A DNA stretch of 64,000 nucleotides, taken from contig NC_081415.1 in assembly GCF_030272615.1 (NCBI RefSeq), positions 369,773,667 to 369,837,666 on the forward strand, written 5' to 3'. The notes beneath the pieces are model-generated. The model was not told the origin of the DNA, did not search any database, and saw only the letters and a program-made list of their open reading frames with translations. The stretch is from Cryptomeria japonica. Lineage: Eukaryota > Streptophyta > Pinopsida > Cupressales > Cupressaceae. The position numbers and the translations under genes are program-made. This document shows positions 57,003 to 64,000 of this stretch, piece after piece (position 1 is the first letter of the stretch; the number at the start of each line of letters is the position of its first letter).

Positions 57003-58689
57003 TAGTTTTGACTTTATGCGATCTAACTATGTACTCTTTACCATCTTTGAACAAATGATACTTATTCTCCCCCTATAAAAGATTGCTTATCTATCAAAAA
57101 TATATGGACTTCCTAACACAAGCCCACAAATATCCAGAGGTACAACATCTACTTCTACTTCATCAATGAAATTAGTAGTGATGGAAAAATGAAGTTTGCA
57201 CTATTTTGTCACTCGCAATTGTGCATCATTACACACCCATCCAAGTGGATAGGGCTTAGGATGAGGAGTAGTAGTTAGATTCAATTTCTTCACAACCTCT
57301 TCAGAAATTAAGTTGATTTGTCAACCATTATCAAATAGAGTATCAATCTTAGTGTGTTTAGTTACCACACGAATGTGAAAAAGTTCATTCCTTTGTTATC
57401 CACATTAGGAAGAGAATTTTCTTTGCTTGTAATTGCATTAGAAACAATTCCATTTGATGAGAGAGTTTTACCTTTCATTATACCTTGGATCCTGGTAGAA
57501 ACTATCTGAGTTTCATCTCCAGAATCAGATCCAAGATCTTGTTGGATCACCACAGTAGTCTTCTTCGAACCATTTTTACCTCTGTCTTGCTTTGGCCTTA
57601 GTTCCAGATGCAACTTCCAACACTTAGCATCTTCATGCCCTTCTTTCTTACAATGAGAGCATGTAGGCTTAGCATCCTCTGTCTTTACTATATCCGTCTT
57701 CTTCCCTTTACCTTTATCCTTTGATTTTCCCTTAGGTGCTTTCTTGGATGATTTCTTAGCAAAGTTTTTAATAAAAGTGTTCTTGCCCCTAGACTCAATA
57801 TGAATAGCTTGGACACATACCCGATCCATATTACTAGGATTCAACATGAGAATAGTGTGTCAGAGGTAAGAATGTAAACCACCTATATATTTAAGCAGGG
57901 TATCTTGGGTATACAAAGGTACATTTAATGCTATTGCCCATTTTCTAAACTCATGGGTGTACTCTTGCACTGATTGGCCTTTTGCTTGCCTAAAGGTTTG
58001 CCAACAAATAGTTAGTTTTTGCATGTGTCCTAAAGGATAGGATTGCTCTTTTAGAGCGGCAAAAAACTCCATCCAGGTCATCCTAACTCTACCATGATGT
58101 GAAAGCTCCTCTTGGGTCCTACTCTCCCACTAGGTGAGAGCAGTACCTCCTAAACGAAGAGTAGCCAACTATATCCTATAGGCATCTTCTAGAAGGATCT
58201 TTATCCTACAGTAAACCTCTACTTGTTGTATCTAGTCATCAAGTTTTTCAGCACTTAGTTCCCCACTATATTTTATATCGTTTGATAACATGCTTATGTT
58301 TTCCCTTAAAAGGATTAACAAAAGAAGACAAAGAAGAAGGGAGAGAAGGAGAAGAATGAGGAGGAGGATTTTTTGGTGGGGAATCACCACCTCCTGATAT
58401 TTTTCCTTTGTCCTCTTGTTTTGATGTGCCTCCTTTCTCCCATTTTTGTCGTTCTTGTCTTTCTTGGAAAATAACTTCAATCATTGAATTCATATCAATA
58501 AATGCCTTCTGTAAGGCTTTCCTATCGAATTCGGTTTGGCCTTCTTTAGCTGCCATCTCTGAATGTGGGAAAATCCTTCTTTTTATGACCTTTGGGTTGC
58601 ATTCCATGATTTTTCCTTCACCTTTTTGGCTCTTGGCTCTCGTTATCATTCACCTCTATAAACACTAGTCACAACAAGCTTTGATACCA
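57003..58689 (-). pseudogene. Gypsy gag-protease pseudogene with PBS
   Basis: A primer site TGGTATCAAAGC (minus strand, 58689-58678) is followed 28 bases later by ATG at 58649 (MITRAKSQKGEGKIMECN). Gag pieces: DMNSMIEVIFQERQERQKW, then after stops MTWMEFFAALKEQSYPLG and QSVQEYTHEFRKWAIALN (58081-57860). A basic Lys-rich stretch and a canonical knuckle CSHCKKEGHEDAKC (about 57650) follow. The protease-like part (57365-57003) reads LFDNG then a stop, INLISEEVVKKLNL and DICGLVLGSPYIFDR. No RT follows downstream. Several stops; dead element. Confidence 0.75.
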
Positions 58690-59400
58690 CTTGATCTAAT
58701 TATGTTAGGATCTATGACTATTGCACATGTATGATTAACTAACACAATGATTAAATTGAAGGTATTGAAAACATAATTGAAATGCTTAAATAAACACAAC
58801 AATAATTAAGCAATGAATTTAAAAAGAGAGAAAGAAGAGATAAAACAAGAACATAAGTTGATAACAGAGCTCACCGATATGGCTATGTCTTCGGGCCCCT
58901 CTCCAATAGAGTGACTGATCCTTGATTATGCTCCAACAATAGTTACAAGGTCTTCAACTTGGACAAGTTTCAAGTCTCTAGATTAGAATGAGTACAAAGT
59001 TCTTCTCCTTCAAATGCAATATGAAGATATTAGTCTTCTAGTGCATAGAGATGAACACTCAAGCTCCATAAAGAATTCTCTCACAAATAACTACTAACTC
59101 AAACTCAAAACTCACCCCCCTTTTATACACAATTATTGCCTAATATGGTTCATAACCATATGATTTTACAAAACAACCATATTTTCCATTTACAACAATA
59201 AATCTTCAAAAATCCCCCTTAAATAACATTAAAATCTTTTTAATCTTTCAAGAATAATCCTAACCCATCTAAAATATCCCCTTATAATATTTTTGGGTTT
59301 ATAATTTTCATTTTATATTTTATTTTGGGGGGGGCTCGGGCTTGACCCGAGCCCTCCAATCTCGGCCTTATCCCGATGAGCTTCTTTAAATAACTTTTTT
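58690..59400 (-). mobile_element. probable 5' LTR region of the minus-strand Gypsy element
   Basis: It lies directly outside the PBS, where the 5' LTR must be. It has no open frames of note. The outer LTR border is not clear; no second LTR copy is in the window to align with. A perfect hairpin lies at 59332-59354. Confidence 0.4.
59332..59354. other. perfect 9-bp hairpin
   Basis: GGGCTCGGG, loop CTTGA, CCCGAGCCC: a GC-rich stem in an AT-rich setting. No following T-run on either strand clearly marks a terminator. Confidence 0.7.
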
Positions 59401-59417
59401 GTCACTTATATGCTGAA

Positions 59418-59640
59418 TATGTTGCATGCCTCAATGGTTTAGAACCTTTGCAGGAGCTAGGAGGTCGGGGGTTCGATCCCCATGGATGCCCTCTTAATAG
59501 TTTATTATTTGTTAAAACAAACCTGCCTCCTAAATGAGTTAGTGGAGATCTCGCAGTAGAGTGGTGGAGCATAAAGCTTGTAAATGAGCGGTCACGCATT
59601 CAACTCCCACAAAAAACACATATTTTTTGTTGTCTGATAT
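59418..59640 (+). mobile_element. tRNA-derived SINE-like dimer
   Basis: First half: TGCCTCAATGGTTTAGAAC (A-box-like, 59426-59444) and GGTTCGATCCC (perfect pol III B box, 59470-59480) in GGGGGTTCGATCCCCATGG. Second half: GAGTTAGTGGAGATC, GTAGAGTGGTGG and a weaker B box, CATTCAACTCCC (59597-59608), then an A-rich end. The cloverleaf is not intact, so it is not a tRNA gene. Confidence 0.55.
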
Positions 59641-60490
59641 TGGACTATTAACAAAGCATATTCTCTTGGATCACAACAGAAGCAAGAACAACACATGACA
59701 AAAATGTTGACTCAAACATCTGCAACATCATAGATTCATCATAAACCACCCAACAACATCTGATATACATGTAAGCTTACAAGCCTAGAACAACTTACAT
59801 TCCATATTTCAATCTATTCGGACCTCCAAGAGGTATCCAAACTACATAATATGAAATCATTCTCATACAATTTTTTTTGCCCCCAAAGGATCAATTACAA
59901 TAATATAAATAAAATCCGGAACATATTTGGGTCAGCCACAAAAGATCGCATTCTCCAAAGATAGGAAAATGAAATGTGTAAGGCATGAAAATCACCTCTT
60001 CCAAAGACAATAACAAAGTGCAGACCACCAAGGAAGGACGACCAAAGGCCTAGGAACATTTTTCATGGTGTAAATTAGATCCGCAAAAGAAGAAATCTCC
60101 ATTTAGCTGTTAATCTCAAAAACTACTCTGGAACCAAGAAATGGCCAATCCAGAAGCAATAACTTGTTGGAAAAGAGTCCAAATGAACTGGAAATATAGA
60201 ACAAGGAATAAGCACTCATATAGAAGACAAGAATCTTATCCACAATGAAAAGTGAAGAACCACCGGATAATTCCAGAAGTAACACAGAAACAACAACACA
60301 AAACAAGAAGAACTGAAAAACAAATATATTTTTGGTTGATGCAGGATTGCTCAATGATCGAAGATTCTCCCACATCAGACACCCCAGGTGGAAAAATATG
60401 TTCCATGAGAGGAAACTCATGAAAATAAAAAAGGATTAAGAATATAGACCCCATTCTTGTTTCTGATCCAAATGTCTTCTTTGTCTGCAA
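59641..60490. other. no gene recognised
   Basis: A minus-strand open frame (60490-60236 and overlapping 60420-60103) rich in Phe, Leu and Cys lies directly downstream of the Gypsy protease at 60500-61720. It may be 3' sequence of that deleted element; no pol motif is seen. Confidence 0.35.
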
Positions 60491-60499
60491 AGTTCTTCC

Positions 60500-61720
60500 T
60501 CTTTACCCCTTCCAGTAACTCAGCTAAATTCCCCAACTTCTCTTCCTCTTGTCCTCTTTCTCCTTGCTTCATATCTGCACACTGTCTCTTGTTACCACCC
60601 TCTTTCTTTCACAAATATGATATATTCCTTCCACCAAAACTCCTCTTATCCACTACCACAACTCTAACTTCAATTTCGTTTGGTACCATCTTGCTAACAA
60701 ATCCATCCACAAGATCCTTCTTCAAATCCATGCCATCATCCGATATAACTTTTGCATCATGTTTCTCAGCATTGCAACTCTTCACAAGAATCAAGTTCTT
60801 CACTGCCTTCTCTTTCTCCCTCAAAGAAGTCAAAGTAAACTTATTTCCATCCTTCTCAACAGTGATCAAGTTTCTTCTACAATCATAGATAGGTCCTCTA
60901 TCATATTGCCAAGGTCTACCCAACAAAACATGACAAGCAATCATAGATAAAACATCACACAAGATTTCATCCTCGAAGGGTCCAATATCAAAATTCACCT
61001 AACACTGCTCTCTCACCTCTACCACATGATCATCTTTTAAAAAACTCACCTTGTAAAGACAAGGATGCTCAAGCCTCTTCAAACCAAGCTTCTCTACCAT
61101 CTCCTCTGATAACAAATTTTCAATACTTCCAGTATCCACAATAACCTTACAATACTTACCACCTAATTTTCATACAGTCTGGAAAAGATCCTTCCTTTGT
61201 GTAAGTCCAATTTCTTCTTTGCTCTTCTCCACCAAGACTCTTCTAAACATAAGGGATTCTCCCTCCTCTGGTGCTATCATATTCTCATCTATAGCTCCAG
61301 TATCCTATTACTCATGAGCTATGAAGTTCCTTGCCATCCCTTTATCAATCCTCAAGGAACACTCATAAGATCAGTATCCGGTTTCTCCACACTTGAAATA
61401 TTTACCCACGAATTCCCTCTTCCCACTATCATTTCCTTTTCTCCATGTCTTTTGATCCATTTCTTTACTCTATTTAGATCTTGACTCAACTTCAGTAGTC
61501 TTCTTTTCCATATCGTCACTCATCTACCCTCTATTCATTGCATATCTCTCTCTTCCCTTATTTTGTTATCTTCTTTTCACTTTATTTTCAGCCTTCAAAG
61601 TATATTGGTAAGCCTCCTCAACTGTAGAAATATTTAGCATACTCATCTCATCTAGAATTTTAAATCCAAGTCCATTTATGTATCTAGCCACCTTCTTGTT
61701 GCCAATTTGGTGGAATTGAT
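60500..61720 (-). pseudogene. Gypsy gag end and protease pseudogene
   Basis: On the minus strand: gag C-terminus (KVARYINGLGFKILDEM, TVEEAYQYTLKAENKVKRR), a damaged zinc knuckle YFKCGETGY, a stop, then SYEC, and a protease with an intact VDTGSIENLLSEEMVEKLGL (about 61130). It continues as FDIGPFEDEILCDVL and HVLLGRPWQYDRGPIYDC (61000-60880). RT and later domains are missing below 60500. The gag frame is cut at its upstream side by the Copia LTR starting at 61725. The EEAYQYALK-type gag end and protease resemble the Gypsy element at 8191-9534. Confidence 0.75.
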
Positions 61721-61724
61721 TATG

Positions 61725-62920
61725 TGTTGGATTGATGTTTTGTCATTGATGTCAACACTAGTTGTTTGGATACTTTACCGATACCCTTCTGGTCTTGGTA
61801 GGTTGAGTGGTTTTTAGTTAATTTGGATCTGGTATGATCTGGTAGGCTCTAGTATAATCTAGTGATGGATATGGCTTCTTCATAGCACTTATACTCATAT
61901 TTGATCAGTTGGTTTTGGTCTGGTGATTGGATACTATTCTACTTGCTTAGAAGATTGGTTTCTGGTTTTGGCGAGGGTTTCATCAGTAGAGCTTTTGGAG
62001 AAGATCTTTGATGAATTGCATAAGTGGTGTTGGTGTAGCTTCTGATGAAGTTTCAAGATGCTGTTGGTGATTATATTCGAGACTTGGTGGTTTGAGATCA
62101 TTGTTGAAGCATGTGGACCTATACTTGGTCCCGGTTGATCTAGGTTATGGACCGACATTAATGTAACATGTGGATAGGACCTATTAATGTATTTCTAGGA
62201 TGTCTTATGTGTTGATAGTATTTATTTTGTTTAAGGCTGACATGGTTTGTAATTATGTAATTAGTTTATTATCTAGTGGTTGACCTGATTGTTTATGGTC
62301 AAGGGTTTGTATAAATAGATGTAAGATCTCATTATAGATCATCATGGTTAATGTAAGAGGTCATGATTAAGGAATGTAATGTGCGAATAATGTAATATCA
62401 TTTAGGTAGAGGAGTTGGTTGATCATTGGAGATCAAATTGGGTTTATGAAAGAGGATTTAGTCCTCTGATATTGCACTTAACCAGAACCGTACTCTGGCA
62501 TAGGAGTTTCTATCTTTCATAGTTCAACACTTCTTTGGATTGTAGTCTGGATTTATATGTAGTCAGTGAGGCTCCTTTTGTGATGAGCAATGTGCTCTAG
62601 GCTGTTGGCCTTCCTGTAAGTGCAAGTGTGGGCCTCTTCATTGTAATTCACATACTTACTACAAAAGTATTATCTGACTGTGGGTAGGCTTCCCACTGTG
62701 GTTTTTCCCTTTACTGGGTTTTCCACATACAAATCTTGGTGTCATGTGGATGGTATTTATTCTATGATTATTGTTTATGCTTAATTGGTTTATCTACTAT
62801 TTTGGTATTAATGTTTTGGGTTCTGATATTAAATTTTTAATTTCTGAATGTTCCTGTAATTTGTAACAACTGATTCACCCTCCCTCTCAGTTGTCTTCTG
62901 GTTATTTGAATTGTTTAACA
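61725..62920 (+). repeat. Copia 5' LTR
   Basis: Begins TGTTGGATTGATGTTTTGTC and ends GTTTAACA, followed by a PBS. It contains CCCACTGTGGTTTTTCCC and GATTCACCCTCCCTCTCAG near its end. It inserted into the minus-strand Gypsy gag; TTATG precedes it, but the other end is beyond the window. Confidence 0.8.
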
Positions 62921-62922
62921 TT

Positions 62923-62934
62923 TGGTATCAAAGC
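62923..62934 (+). other. primer binding site, tRNA-Met type
   Basis: TGGTATCAAAGC, two bases after the LTR. Confidence 0.75.
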
Positions 62935-62979
62935 TTTGGTCCTGTTTGCAAAAATCTTAACTACTTGAGGAAGATCCTA

Positions 62980-64000
62980 TGGCGACTAACAGTTCAAGTT
63001 CATCCATTTCTTCTAGAGCTATCTTTTGAAGGGATATACCAAGGCTTGAAGGAACAAACTATATAGTATGGAAGATCTAGATGGAGACTCATTTGAGATG
63101 TCTTGGCAAGGAGATTTGGGAGATCACACCGAATGGTGTCACACCCTTTAATCTGGGATCTGGCAATCCTCCTCTAGAAATCCTAGACAAGGAGCTTGAG
63201 AATGATTGTAGAGAAAGAGAAGCCCTCTTGTGTGCACTTTCTAAACAACAAATAATGCGATTAACAGACAAATCATCTAGAAAGGCTATATGGGATAAGT
63301 TGCAGACTCCTAATGAAGGTGAACCTATAGTGAAGATTGCTAAACTTGATGGTTACTAGGTGAGATATGAAAACCGGAAGATGGAAGAAGATGAAAGGAT
63401 TACTACATTCATGGAAAGGGTAAATGAGATTGTTATGGGAATTCAATGTTGTGGTGGAACTCTGAGCGAAGGTGAAATTATTTCTAAAGTCTCGAGAGCC
63501 CTACCATCGGCTTACAAAATGAAGGCTACTTCTATTAATGAGTTGAGAACAATGGCTAATACATCTATCAACAAAGATACTTTTGTTGGGAAACTATTTG
63601 CTTTTGAACTTGAGGAATTTGGACCTTCTGGAGCTGTGAAGTCTAAACTTGCTTTTCATGCATCTACATCTACAACTGATAAGCAAGACTAGAAATATTT
63701 ATATGCAAAAGAGTTAGAAGATATGAAGAGAGAAGATGATGAGTTTAAAGATTATTTAAGCCTAACCCTAGATATTAGAATAAGTATAGATTCAAGAAAA
63801 ATAGAGACAAATCATGCTACATAGTGGATGAGGAAGGAATTACTGATTCTAAAGATGAGCTGACAAAAGACTCTGCTAGTGGATCCAGCAATGGGAAGGA
63901 ATGGGTGTTCCTAGCTATCAAGGAAGATGATCCAACACTAGAAGAGAATGTACCTAAGGAGAAGGCACTTTATGGTAAAATTGAGGACAATGATGAATGG
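62980..64000 (+). pseudogene. Copia gag pseudogene, runs off the window
   Basis: ATG at 62980 (MATNSSSSSISSRAIF), a stop, then IPRLEGTNYIVWKI, a stop and the gag core from 63081 (METHLRCLGKEIWEI, SKQQIMRLTDKSSRKAIWDK). After another stop it continues 63360-63692 (RYENRKMEEDERITTFMERV, KVSRALPSAYKMK). The knuckle region appears deleted: after KELEDMKREDDEF the sequence jumps and shifts frame into KKNRDKSCYIVDEEGITDS and SGSSNGKEWVFLAIKEDDP, which normally lies after the CCHC motif. Coding continues to the window end. Confidence 0.8.

Noticed and set aside
59426-59490. Possible tRNA gene
   Set aside because: A and B boxes are present but the cloverleaf arms and acceptor stem do not pair; better as a tRNA-derived SINE.

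Overview
The window looks like intergenic DNA from a very large plant genome, most likely a gymnosperm. The evidence is AT-rich sequence, many old and nested LTR retrotransposons of the Copia and Ty3/Gypsy types, L1-clade LINE remains with a plant-type RNase H domain, GT-AG introns, tRNA-derived SINE-like units, and no intact housekeeping gene. Species cannot be named from the sequence. A run of exactly 500 N (53643-54142) is an assembly gap.

Layout. 1-1540: decayed minus-strand protein of unknown family, with a degenerate array of GAACCCGGGTTC-like motifs behind it (1745-3015), further short tandem repeats and AT-rich DNA to 7180. 7181-12895: a Ty3/Gypsy element with two LTRs, damaged gag-pro-RT-RNase H, no integrase, and an extra internal LTR/PBS fragment. 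12963-14682: solo Copia-like LTR. 14689-27712: a Copia element (5' LTR, gag, protease, integrase, RT, RNase H; no 3' LTR) split by a 7.8-kb minus-strand gag-protease-only LTR element (17996-25772, TSD ATATT). 27866-28462: long AT simple repeat. 28816-30738: an unrecognised six-exon gene, all introns phase 0, with three in-frame stops. 31216-32552: about 3.7 copies of a 360-bp satellite. 33112-50882: a minus-strand L1-clade LINE flanked by a 17-19-bp TSD, with ORF1, ORF2, a third ORF overlapping the end of ORF2, and a 5' end made of two 188-bp tRNA-like monomers. It is interrupted in the endonuclease domain by a 9.3-kb non-autonomous LTR element (39260-48536, TSD ATTAC). 51763-53606: minus-strand transposase-like gene of an unnamed family. 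54143-64000: LTR pieces, two damaged minus-strand Gypsy gag-protease regions, a SINE-like dimer, and the 5' part of another Copia element that runs off the window.

How the parts relate. Nesting gives relative ages: Copia before the gag-only element inside it; LINE before the LTR element inside it; Gypsy (60500-61720) before the Copia element at 61725. The two non-autonomous LTR elements encode different long gag-like proteins but carry nearly the same unusual primer binding site, so they probably depend on the same class of autonomous partner. Most reading frames carry stops or frameshifts, so the region is probably silent.

Most interesting items: the LINE's third ORF and tRNA-like 5' monomers, the transposase-like gene, the six-exon unknown gene, and the shared-PBS pair of non-autonomous retroelements with hairpins in their leader.
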